A stretch of DNA of 64,000 nucleotides from Synanceia verrucosa. Its lineage: Eukaryota > Chordata > Actinopteri > Perciformes > Synanceiidae. The DNA is taken from assembly GCA_029721515.1 (NCBI GenBank), contig CM056553.1:7384349-7448348 (forward strand). The letters are read 5' to 3'. The notes beneath the pieces were generated by a model, which ran no database searches, was not told the origin of the DNA, and saw only the letters and a program-made list of their open reading frames with translations. Positions 13,098 to 25,108 of this stretch are shown one piece after another; the stretch's first letter is position 1; each line of letters opens with the position of its first letter. Made by a program: the position numbers and the translations under genes.

Positions 13098-13837
13098 AAC
13101 CTTTGATTTTCTGTATTTAAAATGACGTTTTCACTGTGTAACCGTGCATGTTCTGTAGAGGGCGCTAAGACCTACAAGAATAAACTATGGCAATGAATGT
13201 CCACCTTCAAAAACCTGCTGGTGCAGCCAGACTTGGGACATGCTGAAGCATTTTATTGGTTGTATGAGTTTGTCCACAGTCACTCACAGACAGGTGGTAT
13301 CTTCATGCCACACTGAAAAGGCCAGATGTGCAATTGTTGTTTTTGTTTATAGTGTAAATAGGTATTTTTCCATACTTTTTCCAATCCAAACACCCTCATT
13401 AAAATATACATGATTGTGGTAATGTGAGCCTCAGAAACAGTTTATTTGTATGCAAATCATGAAATAAACTTCTTTATCTTGTATGATTCAGTCATCTCAC
13501 TGTCACATTAATAAAATATTTAATTTGTCATATGATTTTTGTGCGATAATGCCCTCTTTCTTTAGGTGTCATACAGCTCATATTATAAACATCATTACCA
13601 TGACATATCACAATACAAAAGCATAAAGGTCACATACATGGCATTTCTGATATTCAAGTTTATTTCCAGCCACAAAAAAATGACCATTTTACAGCTTCAA
13701 AAATATATTTTCTCTTGATGCGGTATAGATGGTGAGCATACTGCTTGGTGGGAAACAAAACTGTTGATGGAGAGTGAATGGGTTTCCAACCAGGCCACGC
13801 TGAATCACACCGATCGGCCTGCAGCAGCTGCTGGGCT
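13098..13837. other. Tail-to-tail interval of clic2 and urp1
   Basis: 740 bp holding the 3' UTRs of both genes. A minus-strand AATAAA (TTTATT at 13660-13665) could serve urp1. No further gene seen. Confidence 0.6.
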
Positions 13838-15705
13838 CTAGTTGGTGACACAGTACTTCCAGAAACACGCTGTCCGAACATCAGAGAGTAAACAAGTTAG
13901 CTATAAGTTATACATATAAAGTAAGTCAGTATACAAACGTGTAATAAACAGTATATGATAATGTAGTTGTACGCAGACATTTATGAATTATGACTATTTA
14001 TCAACTATGATGCCTCAAGTGGAGGCCTATGTATAAAATAACATAAAATATGCCTTCATGTCAATAAATCTCTGGCCTGTTCATAACTACATTACAGTGA
14101 GGTAGGTAATAGTATTAGTATTATAGTATAGAAATTTATTACATGTTTTCATATGTTAAAAAATAAATAAGTGTTAAAGAAGTGAACTTATAACATTTAT
14201 TGCCACAAGAATTAGGAAGAGTAACTCTACTTTCATTTAGACTGCTTGTATGTCTATGTGAATAGAATATAATTGTTTAATATTCTACTTGAGCAGAATA
14301 CGATGGTGCTGTTTGAAGTAGTCTCAACTAACAGTACAAGCCTTAGTTAAACATCCATACGGTTATATCAGATGTCATGTCCTGTATTTTTATGATGTCA
14401 GAGCAGGACTAAGTGCTTTGAGCTGTCGTCACACACTGTGTAAAAAGAGCATGTGAGATGCATGCTTGATAGAAGATAACATCTCACCTCTTTTGTTTGT
14501 TTTTGGTAAGTTCTGCTCTGATCTGAGAAAACCCTGAGAGCGAAGCTTGTCAGCCGCTGCCAGTTTCAAGACAGCTTCTCTGAGGTCCTCAACCTAAAAC
14601 AAGAAGAAGGAAAGACTGATGGGGCTGATGTGTCGTACACTCCTTTGATGAGTTGTACACTGCTCTGTGGTGCACTGCAGCCAGGACTTATACTGCATCA
14701 AACTGGTCACAAAACCACTTTTAAATAGGTTGTGCTGGCTTCCAGTTGATTTTAAAGATTTTAACTGAAGTTTAGAGCCCTTTCTGGTTCCTGTGTACAT
14801 TTGTGAGTTTTTGTGCCAATATGTGCCAGCACTCAAGCTCAGATCCTGCAGCAAAACTCCTCTACTAATGCCCCTTATATAGATTTTATGCTAAAGGAGC
14901 AGCATTTGTTGTCAGTGCTCTGGAACAACTTTCCTGTTGAAATTCATTTTGCTGCCTCTGTGACTGCCTTTCAATCTCTTCTAAAATCTAAATTGATCTT
15001 TCTGTATGTTTAACTTGCTATGCAGTGCTACATCATTCCTTTTTTTAAGAGTATAGAGACAGCAGTAGATTACAATAGATTATCAGCCTTACCATGTTTG
15101 CAAATTTATTTTGTGATGAATCTTTAGCACCTTAAAAAAACATAAAAATGAAAGGTCAAAGATCATTATTGTGACTATTTGTCTGCAAATGTGTGTCTGG
15201 ATTATCTTGTACCTTTATTCCAGGACTCTCTCCCCCCATCGTGCTGCACCAGTAGAGGATACAGATTATTCACCTCTCTCTGCTCCCCCTCAGTGTTGGG
15301 CGTGTCCTCCACCTCCGACACTAATTTTTGAATGAAATCTGTTGATATAAAACAATGTTCTCTCTTCATTGTCATATTAATGTATCCCTGCAGTGATTAC
15401 TATTTTGGTATTTATGAATGAATGAATATTCAAATATTTTGGTTCAGAAGTGAATAATATGAGGTTTGGTTGATTTTCTGAATGTTTTCTGGCAGAGACA
15501 GGATTTTAATAAAACTGTGTCAGCGTTAAAGTCAAGGGAGCCAAATTGACCCATAGCAGTCCAACTGCTAAGCATTGAAGAAAGCAATAAAAACAGTCTT
15601 ACCTGCCTGCGGCTCCAGGTTGGTGTCAGGGTACAGAGGTAGAGCATGTGTCCGTTTTGCAGAACAAATCACAGCTACAAGATAAAACAGAGCTACGGAA
15701 AGCAT
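13838..15705 (-). CDS. urp1: Urotensin-II-related peptide 1 precursor
   Basis: Four coding exons on the minus strand: 15705-15603, 15338-15274, 14593-14488, 13869-13838; 306 nt, 101 residues. The ATG at 15705 gives a signal peptide (MLSVALFYLVAVICSAK...THA); an in-frame upstream ATG at 15762 is rejected because it would overlap the TATA box and bury the signal. The precursor ends NKR-ACFWKYCVTN-stop: a dibasic cleavage site followed by a 10-residue peptide whose CFWKYC ring defines the urotensin II family. The TN extension is what I recall for teleost URP1. The mature peptide should be disulfide-cyclised and act on UTS2 receptors; URP1 in zebrafish is made by CSF-contacting neurons and affects body-axis straightening. 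Exon 2 must use donor GAG|GTGAAT to keep frame; a second donor further on breaks it. Confidence 0.9.
14690..15030 (+). repeat. L2-like LINE C-terminal remnant in urp1 intron 2
   Basis: Plus-strand translation shows WLPVDFK-like text, then ALKLRSCSKTPLLMPL and LWNNFPVEI...AFQSLLKSKLIF. This is the decayed C-terminus typical of fish L2-type ORF2 (LRS...LWNxLP...FKxxLKT). Stops interrupt it and the element is antisense to urp1. Confidence 0.55.
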
Positions 15706-15762
15706 GGTGCCTCTTTCTTTGGCCAGCTCTGGACTGTAATTCTGCTCGGCAAAGAACTTCAC

Positions 15763-15769
15763 TTATATA
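15763..15769 (-). promoter_or_regulatory. Probable TATA box of urp1
   Basis: TATATAAG on the minus strand, 58 bp upstream of the ATG at 15705, leaving a short 5' UTR of about 30 nt. A strong TATA with a short leader is common for peptide-hormone genes. Confidence 0.6.
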
Positions 15770-17690
15770 TATCCACAGTGGCCATCCATCACAACCTGAT
15801 CAATACATTATCATCACTCCCAGTCTCCGTCGTAATGGTTTTGACGCGATGGATCAGGCGTCATAGACACCATTTAGGGGACCCTGTCAATTGAGCCGGA
15901 GCCTATCTGTGCTTGTACAGAGAGGCCTAACAAATGTTGACTCTGAGGCAGTAATCAGTGTCTGTCCAGCAGAGCTCTGATGGTTTATGTCTGACACCAT
16001 TTCTGTGTGATGGGCTGTTCAAACATATCATTGCTCATGTCTGAGGTACACAGCTGGGAGAAATGTGTCACTCCATGTTATACGTCACTTTGTGTTGAAT
16101 TGGACATTTCTGAGATATTTCATTATGGCCGTCTGATGAAACAAAGAGTTAAAGGTGCAAACAGTTCTGTGCTTTGTTCTTGAGCTGTGCTTTATGATAT
16201 CTGTGTTGTTAGTTTTTCCATATTTTGATGAAAGGTTAGCCTATTTATATTTCTGGTTGGTTTCACTGTTCACTGCCTCCCTTCCAAGATATATATATAT
16301 CCAAAGTAAAGTGTACATTTTCATTTGGAGTAATAATGGAGTGATTTGATTTCTCTAAAAATATATTATTAAAAATATTAAATGTGAAGCTTACAATGCT
16401 TTGTACAAATTTCTACTTGAATTTGTATTTAATAAAAAAGGTTTTAAATAGTTTCAGATATCTATGTTAAAAATGTGTAAAATTACATTGTGAGTTTAAT
16501 TAATTAATCCTTTTTTCTGTTTCTAAAAGCATAAAAGATCCAAACAAGTTTTCGGCTGCTCGAGGAGACTTTGGGCTTTTTGTCAAACTGAAAGGTCACT
16601 AATGCTCCTCCGATGAGAATCAGATGATTTATAAGGTTGTCTCACCACAACACTGAAAACAACAACATTTGATACATTTGGCTGCTGAGCAGTCAATGAA
16701 AAGAGGTACAAGAACAGAAGTGACTTTAAGTCACAGACACAGACAAATGGCTGATCTGGAAGAAACAATTACTATCACTGTTAAAATAGCATACAGGATT
16801 TATATTGATATGTTAATTGTTATCACAATAAATGTAAACTCTAGGTCAAATGGTGTGTATTCAAATAAAGACAGATGTTATCAGTAAAATGTAGCATAGT
16901 GCAAAAGTAATGGATGAAAAATAACAGCCCTTATTCTGTAGGACAGTGGCCCTTGGCTGTGACCATAGACTGTATATAAATAGCTGTAACTTCTGTAGTA
17001 TTACACTATCAAAATCTTAATAATGTAACAATGCACTTTATATACATTTCTGTACTTTAGGTGGTTTTGAACCTGTGGGTTGAGTTCTATCCACAGGGTC
17101 AACAAGGTAAATCTGATGATTGGGAAAAAAAATCTGTGCTTTGTAAATTTGTGTTTGTGTTTTAGGCTTTGGGTAAAAAAGCAGAATATGTGATTATTTT
17201 TTATATTTGGGCCCCATACAGTCATTTGAATGAAGAGAAGTTTTGGGGTGAAGTTCCCTTTTATGTAATAGTTAACAACTCAGAAACATCTGGAATGTGA
17301 CAAGGGTTCACAAACAAATGTAGTGTGTTATTAAGGGACCATACACAAAAACAACCATGTTGTTTTATAGACTTAACAAAGGTTTTATCATTCTGTTTCA
17401 TTTTGAAAAAAAACTACTCATTTATTTATTATTTCGTGAAGACAATATTGTATTTTTTGATTGACATAATTCTTAATTATTTGATGAAGACTTTACAGTT
17501 AAATATGTAATATATTATCGCAAGAAAACAGGAGGAAGTATCTAAATACATTATAGTAAATTTAATTACAATTCATTATAAGTGTTTCACGTTATGTTAC
17601 CTAATTTAGGTAGGCCTATTCATCGATATTATGTGGGTATCTAATATTATCATAACATGTATTTATTTCCTTTTACTGCACCACGTGGTA
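15770..17690. other. Intergenic region between urp1 and c1galt1c1 promoters
   Basis: AT-rich, head-to-head spacing of urp1 (-) and c1galt1c1 (+). Contains ACCATAGACTGTATATAAAT near 16964, a short motif seen often in fish repeats. No gene recognised. Confidence 0.5.
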
Positions 17691-17699
17691 TGACGTATA

Positions 17700-17871
17700 T
17701 CCGTTTTACGAGCTGTGCGTCTGTTTACTTCCTGCTCTGAACGCGCAGTCGCGCTCCATGTAAACGTAGTCGTAAATTAATGGGACGTCTTCTCGCCTAA
17801 CAGGAAAAGTAAGAGCCGAAAGACAAGTGCAAAGGAAGCGTCATCCGCAAAGACAACTTTAACCTGGCTAG
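17700..17871 (+). promoter_or_regulatory. Probable promoter and 5' non-coding exon of c1galt1c1
   Basis: A CpG-containing stretch (CGCGCAGTCGCGCTCC) precedes a possible donor CTAG|GTACAG at 17871. The c1galt1c1 coding exon starts at acceptor CTTCTAG (ends 18478), so a non-coding first exon here joined over a 607-bp intron is likely. Inferred from splice signals only. Confidence 0.5.
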
Positions 17872-18492
17872 GTACAGTAAAATGTTCTTTTTCTGTCATA
17901 CATAACATTATATTGCTAACAACACATCCGGGTTAGCTGTTTCGTGTGGCTAAACGTTACGAGGCTAACAGTTAGCTAACCGCTGCTACGACTTCCATAA
18001 CTCCTTAATATGATGTGAAGCATTTTCATTAGGTTTGCTGAGTTGTTCAGAGTGCCTGCTTTAAATGCTTTTTAGTAGACGAAATAAATGACTGATTAAT
18101 GTTTAATCCAAACGGTCAACCGCTGATTGTTTTTAGCCAAGCTCAGGTCGTATTAGCTGCACTACTTGTTCACGCAAGACACACAGTTTTCATCTGTAGT
18201 CAGACCAGAGTGTTATAAAAGGCTTCCTAGCAGGGCACACTGTCGTTAAAATCAGTAGGAGCAGTGAACACGGGTCAAATAAACAACATCAAACGTAATA
18301 GCAGCTACTACTTGAGTAGTCAGTAGTTTCAGAACAGTTGGTTCATCAAAGATGTACTTTTGGTGCAAATGCATTTACATAAAGCCAAATAAAAGGTTAA
18401 GTAAGCAAGTGAAGAGAATAAAACGTAAAAGAAGTGCGTCCATCCAATTTTGAACAATGTATTTCCTCTCTCTTCTAGTGTCTCCTGCCAAA

Positions 18493-19446
18493 ATGTTGTC
18501 TGAAGGAGGTTCTTTCACGAAGGGAGTGGTCATGGGAGGCCTCTTCTGCTTAATGCTGTCACTCATGGGTAGTTTCAGCCCCAGCACAGAGTCCAGGAAA
18601 GACGACCATCATCATCATCACGTCCAGGCCGCGAGCAAAGATGAGCTCACACGCCTCTCTGACAGTCACATCCAGGAGTTGAGCAGTCAAGTCCGGGTCT
18701 CTTGCATCATCATGGTCAAGCCCAAATTGCTCATTTACTGGGCCGCTGCGGTGGACACCTGGAGCAAACACTGTGATAAGGCTGTGTTTTACACCTCTGA
18801 GTCCTCGAAGGCTCTCGATGCAGTTGACCTGAATGAAAAAGATGACTGGGCGAGGTTACGTAAAGCTCTGAAGCATGCTTATGACAACGCTGGAGACCTG
18901 CGCTGGTTCTTTGTGGCTCAACCGACTACGTTTGCCATCATTGAGAACCTCAAATACTTAGTACTCGCAAAGAATCCCAATGAACCCTTCTACCTGGGCA
19001 AAGCTATGAAGTCAGGGGAGCTTGAATATGTGGCGTATGACAGTGGCATCGTTCTGAGTTATGAAGCGCTGAAACGGCTAGTGCATGTGTTCCAGGATGA
19101 AGACAAATGTCCAGAAAGAGGACGTGCCCTGTGGAAGCTGAGCGAGGACAAGCAGCTGGCCGTGTGTCTGAAATATACAGGCGTCTTCGCAGAGAACGGA
19201 GAAGATGCACAAGGAAAGGGCCTGTTCAACAGCAGGAGCGTGAACAGCCTGATAGCGGACAGCATGAAGGAAAACCCCACTAATGTGGTGGAGGGTTGCT
19301 GCTCCGACCTGGCGATCACATTCAACGGGATGTCACCAAATCAAATGCAGGTGATGATGTTTGGCGTTTACAGACTTCGTCCTTACGGCCACGATTTTCA
19401 TGATTCACTAGTATTTAACCCCCCTGCAGGTTCAATTAATGACTAG
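18493..19446 (+). CDS. c1galt1c1: C1GALT1-specific chaperone 1 (Cosmc)
   Basis: Single coding exon, 954 nt, 317 residues (human 318). Cosmc is the ER chaperone that folds core 1 beta-3-galactosyltransferase (T-synthase), needed for mucin-type O-glycans. Type II membrane layout: short N-tail MLSEGGSFTKG, membrane anchor at about 11-28, then a stem with a His run (about 39-43), and the glycosyltransferase-like luminal domain. Conserved stretches include the WAAxxxTWxKHCDKA region, PTTFAIIENLKY, EDKQLAVCLKYxGVFAEN, VVEGCCSD and MSPNQMQVMMFGVYRLR. The DXD-type catalytic motif of active galactosyltransferases is not evident, as expected for Cosmc. The in-frame ATG at 18457 lies before the splice acceptor, so the MLSE start is used. 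Poly(A) signal AATAAA near 20418. Confidence 0.97.
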   Translation: MLSEGGSFTKGVVMGGLFCLMLSLMGSFSPSTESRKDDHHHHHVQAASKDELTRLSDSHIQELSSQVRVSCIIMVKPKLLIYWAAAVDTWSKHCDKAVFYTSESSKALDAVDLNEKDDWARLRKALKHAYDNAGDLRWFFVAQPTTFAIIENLKYLVLAKNPNEPFYLGKAMKSGELEYVAYDSGIVLSYEALKRLVHVFQDEDKCPERGRALWKLSEDKQLAVCLKYTGVFAENGEDAQGKGLFNSRSVNSLIADSMKENPTNVVEGCCSDLAITFNGMSPNQMQVMMFGVYRLRPYGHDFHDSLVFNPPAGSIND

Positions 19447-20796
19447 AGACTGATTCCTTAAAGATGGATGTGGAATTTTAAACATTTTACTTGTGGTGTG
19501 GCAGAACTGTGGGGAGATGGTTTTCTAATTCTCTAAAACTGGATCGTGAGTGGGAACACTTTTATGTATATTTGTACCTTTTTGCACTTGGCACAATCAA
19601 CACCTCATTCCTTTGTGGTGGAGATAAACAGCTGGGGGTGCCACCCTTTTCAATGAAAATGGAGCTGGGACATGAGACCAGATTATCTCAGTCGTTATGT
19701 ATCTTAAATGTTGTCTTTTTGTGGGCCGCATTAGAGGTATTAGGTGATTATTTTATTTGAAATTATTTAATTATTCGAAGTGGTTTGACAACTGTTAGAA
19801 TTTTTATTTTTTTTTAATCTGAGATTACATCATTTAAGTGATTAAGAGATTGTGCAGAAGCAACAACAATCAATATCAAGTTAATGAAGTGCATTTTTTG
19901 TTATGTTATGCTTAGTTACCACCACATATGAAGAATAGGATCTCACAGCTAAATAGAAAATAATATACCTCAATGCTGACTTCAGAGTAAATTTAGTGTA
20001 GTCTTTTGTCACACATTAAGAGACACAGAAATAACCTCTGCATTGGAGGTGTCATTGTTCTGCTGATAATGTTAAAAACAAGTTATTCAGACTCCTTTAA
20101 CAAAACGTGACTTTTGAACAACAAAAGTAAATTAAGATTTTAATTAAATGTAGTTCTGTGGTGTCAGATGATCCAATCAATGAGGGCTGTTAAAAACAGA
20201 AAAAGGAAGCTTCCATGTTTTGATGGTGTAAACCTTGTCAAGCCAACTGTGAATGATTTTCAGTAAAGGGAACTATTTTCTACAGTTCAGACTCCTTTTT
20301 TGAATTGAGCGAATTTTATATTTTATACCTGTGAATGTATTTTACTGCTAACCACAATTTATTGACCCCTATGTTGTATCTTAACACATAATGTGTGACA
20401 ATATTTTCTGGTGAGAAAATAAAATATTGCAGTTTTTATGCTCTTGTACTATTGAAATATGTAGTGAAATTATAACTGAGGTCATTAGCACAATTGCACA
20501 TGCACACACACTTCTGTATTACAGCTCAAAAGTACTACGACCCTCTAAGACCCCATCACCTCTGTAAAACAGTTTCAGTTGGAGCTGTTTTGCAGGGTCC
20601 TTGTAACAAATAATATATTTTTTTATCTCAGAATAAACTGGTAACATCAACAGCACTTGATTTTACACAGCACAGTGATGTGCTCTTCTCCCTAAAGATA
20701 GGAACAGAATATCATGTCTCCTTCAGTCATTATGTAAATTAGGTTCACATCCTGGTACACCATGATACTGGCTCCAATGCAAGTTGCCAACTGAGA
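19447..20796 (+). other. 3' UTR and flank of c1galt1c1
   Basis: Continuous sequence to an AATAAA near 20418, probably a roughly 1-kb 3' UTR, followed by unassigned DNA. An 89-codon ORF at 19491-19760 has no recognised domain. Confidence 0.5.
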
Positions 20797-21935
20797 TTAA
20801 AGGTCCCATGTTAGACACTTTTTTTTTGGGCAATTTTAGAACAGCATCTGTGTCCATCCATCTTCTACCTCTTATCCTCATAGGGTCGCGGGGGGGATGG
20901 AGCCTATCCCAGCTGTTTTAGGGCGGAAGGCAGGGTACACCCTGGACAAGTCTCCAGTTCATCACAGGGCACATACAGACAGACAACCACTCACACTCAC
21001 ATTCACACCTACGGTCAATTTAAATTAGCCAATTAACCTAATCCCCATGCATGTTTTTGGATGGTGGAGGAAGCTGAAGTACCCGGAGAGAACCCACGCA
21101 GACACGGGGAGAACATGCAAACTCCACACAGAAAGGCCCCGGGCCAGGAATCAAACCCGGTACCTTCTTACTGTGAGGTGACAGTGCTAACCACTACACC
21201 ACCGTGCTGTCCCCGTTTCTGTCTCTGTACCTTTAAATTTTCCTGCGCTATGTCTGACCATGCTCCTCTCTGGAGAGAGGAAGTGTCTCTCTCTTGCCTT
21301 ACCGTGTGCTTCCATTTACTTCTAGATGCGTACTGGCACTGGCAAAAGAGGCTACTGACATTACTCTGCAGTGCACGGACAGCACCGTTAACAGTAGTCA
21401 GAGTCACCAAAATTACAAATAAGTGTATAACGTTAGCTTCAAATGAGCCTTGTGCTCACAGAGCTTATGTTGAATGTCTCCTGATATTAATTATTCAACG
21501 ACCACCAGAACTTAACCAAGTTATGCATGTGTGTTCCCATCATTTCACTGAAGACTGCTTTGTATACATGAGCCCATACAAATTAGGCTTGGCTACACAG
21601 CTGAAGTATGTTTGGGTACATCAATAGCTGCAGCTCTATCTAAGCTCTGCAGTGCTAACCGAGCTCCGACCTAACCGGAGCAGTACTCCGGGTAGCTCAA
21701 AGACAGTGGCATCTACTGGAGGGAGGGGCATTTCGCCATTCTAGATCAGTAGGCAAAAAATGCTCAACTCACCTGTTTCAGCACACATTGGATAGAAGAG
21801 GAGCAAGCAGGGGAAAAAGGTGACAGACTTTTTTTTCACTCCTAGGGCCTCATTCACAGGCTATGAGGACACATACTACTGTTATACTACCTATATAACG
21901 TGACTTTTGCATAATAGGTGACCTCTAAAGTTTAA
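20797..21935 (+). mobile_element. Kolobok-like DNA transposon remnant with a THAP-like motif
   Basis: Bounded by TTAA at 20797-20800 and 21932-21935. Just inside, the left end reads AGGTCCCATGTTAGAC and the reverse complement of the right end carries AGGTCACCTATTATG, imperfect inverted ends. At about 21520-21565 the plus strand encodes VCSHHFTEDCF, resembling the C-x2-H and HF..DCF part of a THAP zinc finger; THAP domains and TTAA targets are features of Kolobok transposons. The coding sequence is fragmentary and a SINE is nested inside. Family assignment is inference. Confidence 0.45.
20853..21213 (-). mobile_element. tRNA-derived SINE (V-SINE-like)
   Basis: Read on the minus strand, the 5' head has an A-box-like GTGTAGTGGTTAGCACTG and a B-box GGGTTTGATTCC (about 21150-21200), followed by the conserved body GTGTGGAGTTTGCATGTTCT and a long tail ending in GATGGATGGA near 20855. 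This is the layout of the tRNA-derived V-SINE-type repeats abundant in ray-finned fish. It is nested in the flanking Kolobok-like repeat. Confidence 0.8.
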
Positions 21936-22102
21936 AGCATGACATTTCTTTTATTTGTGCATAACGGCAATCGATTCAAAGCCTTTAGCAGGTTACACAT
22001 CTAAGTCCTTAGGTGTAAACAGGTGTCGGGCAGCTCATGCGTCAAGAGCTCCACACTTTCCAAGTGAGTGGTGGGGGGGTTGGGTTACAGGTGCTGATGT
22101 CA

Positions 22103-23750
22103 TCATTTATACGTCTTCATGTGCCACAATCCATCATTCAGATAGTGAACATTCTCAATTCCAATTCCCTTGTTGACTTTTTCTCTACAAAAAGCAGATT
22201 AAGATCAGGCATCAGAAGGGCAGCAAAAAATTTTGTTTCTTTTTTTTTACTTCTATAAAATGTTGAAAAACCTTACATGCTGTCTGCAGACATCTTCATA
22301 ACACCAACACAAAGTGCATGTTGTTTTCCCTCCGCCATTATGGCCTGCATCCACTTGTTAAAGATATACTTGTTTGTAAATGTGGAAATAAGGTAAGACA
22401 TTTTATTTGCGAATTTGGAAAAATGACTTAATTCTATATCATAGAACAATTCCAATTCCAAAAAACATATTTCATAATGTGGAACTCAAACAGCAACAAG
22501 TGTAAAAGGATACAACTACTGTGTCAGCTGCAGCTGGGTAGAGTTTAGCTCCTGGTGACGTCAGCCCAGGGCACATGATGTTGGCTCCACTTAAGACAAA
22601 TTTAATGGCCCCTTTGTCTACTTGTTGGTGTGGAAGTATGGTAGGATCTATGAAAAGAGAGATAATTTCTCATCAGTGAGAGGAAACTTAATCATAGATA
22701 GAGTAGTTGTCGTTAGAAGATCTTACACTTATGCAACAGTCTGAGGGTTGGGTAGAAAGGTCCTTCTCTCTGTCTGAAGAAAAGCAGTTCTCCATTCACT
22801 GTCAGGATTTCAATGTGTTCATGGCTGTGGGTAGAATAACAGAAATATAACAACTGTAGTAGGAGATTGACTATACTGAATAAAAACTTTTAAAATAAAT
22901 CCTACCATCTCACTATTTTGACAGGGTCCTTTTTTGGCATTATGTGATTGAGCGATGGCTCGATTTCAGGAAACTGTTCCAGCAGCTGATTTTTGATGCC
23001 CTTGATCACTGATGTTTTTAACTGGATACAGTTCGACACATTTTCCTTCTCGTCAAATCTGAAAGAGGCAACAGAACAAGTGCTTGAGTCATGTCCATCA
23101 TATGATCTGTACAGTGTGGGTTTAATAGAACAACTCCATTGACACAGGACTAAATATGTCACAAACATAAATAGAGGAACACACAGATACCACACTGTAG
23201 CAGGACATACAGACAGATGTGCACAGACATTGTGGAAGAGGATTCAGTTATAATCTTAGAAAGAAAACAACAAACTCCGGAGGTCAATAAATAAAACGTC
23301 ATTTTCCTTTCAGCATACCCTGAAAAGGCAGAGTTTTGAGAACTCAGTAAACAAGGAGGGTACCTCTGAATATTCCCATTATAAACTCAAATCTATGATC
23401 CTAAATGATAACAAACTGACAGTAACAATAAACCTAGCACGTGTGAAAAGCGCCTGAATGTCCCCAGCTATCTCAAGATGACACGGCTTGATTTGTGGAT
23501 TTAAGGCAGTATTATTGTGACAATGAATGAGTCATATGTCACTCAGTTCAAAGACGTGTAAGTATATTATTTTAGGGACTCGTCTAATGTAATAGAAGAA
23601 GATGTCACACGACAAACATGATAACTCGTGTCTCATCAATTGAACCTAAACCGACAACAAACTTGGACGACGCTAGTCAGTTGGCGTTAGCCACCTAGCT
23701 GTTAGCTAACGATACAAAAAGGAAACAAAACCTACGTACTTTTTAAACAT
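22103..23750 (-). CDS. mcts1: MCTS1 re-initiation and release factor
   Basis: Six coding exons on the minus strand: 23750-23740, 23058-22906, 22824-22727, 22647-22514, 22344-22277, 22184-22103; 546 nt, exactly 181 residues as in vertebrates generally. MCTS1 pairs with DENR to recycle 40S subunits and promote re-initiation after upstream ORFs. The sequence begins [14 protein letters not shown], has the N-terminal MCT-1 domain (about 1-90) and the C-terminal PUA RNA-binding domain (about 92-171) including [22 protein letters not shown] and [16 protein letters not shown], and ends GLWHMKTYK. Exon 3 must use donor T|GTAAGA to give a Tyr codon across the junction. Exon 1 encodes only three full codons. 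It is head-to-head with cul4b, the arrangement I recall in human. Confidence 0.97.
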
Positions 23751-25068
23751 CCTCGTTGGTCGCTGTTATCGTTGCCACGTTCCTATATTGTAACAAAACT
23801 CGTACGGATTCACTGCGCCAGATTAGGTACGGTACACACGAGTAAATGACAGATTATAATTCATCTATTAAAGCTATAGCAGCTTCACGCCTGTTTAGCA
23901 GTGGAGGGCCAGCGGTGTGGAGGAGTTGCGTCATTTTACGACAATTGTTTCCGTTACACGGCTGTCTCCAGAAGTCACACTCTGCGGCCAAATAAACACA
24001 TTATAAATCTGGATTAGACAAACCAAACACATCAGAAAGTCAGCCTGAAATGTGAACAACAATGTGAGCAATTTTATCTAGATGGAACTGAAATATTTTA
24101 TCACTGTGGAGTGAAATATTCACTTATTCTCCCCAAACTTACTAAAGAAACACCATAAGTAAACCTAAACAGTGATCTACTGTATATGGATGTAGATGTA
24201 GGTGATATAAAATAAGTTATAATATCAGTAATGCTATTGAAATATGAGTAATATGGGACAGGAAATTATGGATATTGTAGGTATTGTTAGAAATGTAATA
24301 TAAAGAAATAGAAAGTATTTTTTCGAAAGGAGCAGATCACAAATTAGTCTGATAAGATAAGAGCAGGTTCTGAGAGAGATAGAATTTCACATTCACTTTT
24401 TCACCTGCACTTTATCTCAAAATGTTAGCCTGGTATGCTGATATGTCGATCCATCCACAGTGCAGTGCAAGCAAAAGAATTAAAAAATGACCAACAACAT
24501 ACAAAACGTGTATAAACATGTAGTGCAATAGGAAAAAAAATGACACAATAAAAAAATATAAATATAACACAAATAAGGTAGACAAATGCAATGTGATGAG
24601 GATAAATAACAGTAGAAGCAGCTGTATGACAAAGAAGCAATACTCGAGTTTGTCTGTTATTTTGGTTTTACAGTGGTAACATGATAATAGTTAATATTTA
24701 TAAGGCATATATATTTTATATAAATATGTATATATTTTTTCAACCTTTATTTCACCATTCAATTTACATTTTAGATTTGAAACACCCAACATACAAAAAA
24801 CAACTCACGTTTACAAAACCTGCTCGCATCTGAAACATAACAAGCCTTCATAAAAATACTGACATGCAAAACAAAATCACATCTCTCATTTATTTTTAAC
24901 AAACATTTTTGCAATATATAAAAGGACAAACAACAGGATGTAGAAAAAAAGATTTCATAAAAAAAATCAAGTAACTAATGATAATATAATATATAATAAT
25001 ATGTAATATAATAATTAATATAATATATATATTATTATATTATATATAATATATAATATATATATTAT

Positions 25069-25108
<40 letters not shown>

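Noticed and set aside
15706..15762. Upstream in-frame ATG of urp1
   Set aside because: It falls next to the TATA box and would put charged residues before the signal peptide.
18457..18492. Upstream in-frame ATG of c1galt1c1
   Set aside because: It lies before the TTCTAG splice acceptor and would bury the conserved MLSE start.
21061..21627. 188-codon ORF as a gene
   Set aside because: Its first half is SINE sequence read antisense and the rest is a decayed DNA-transposon fragment.
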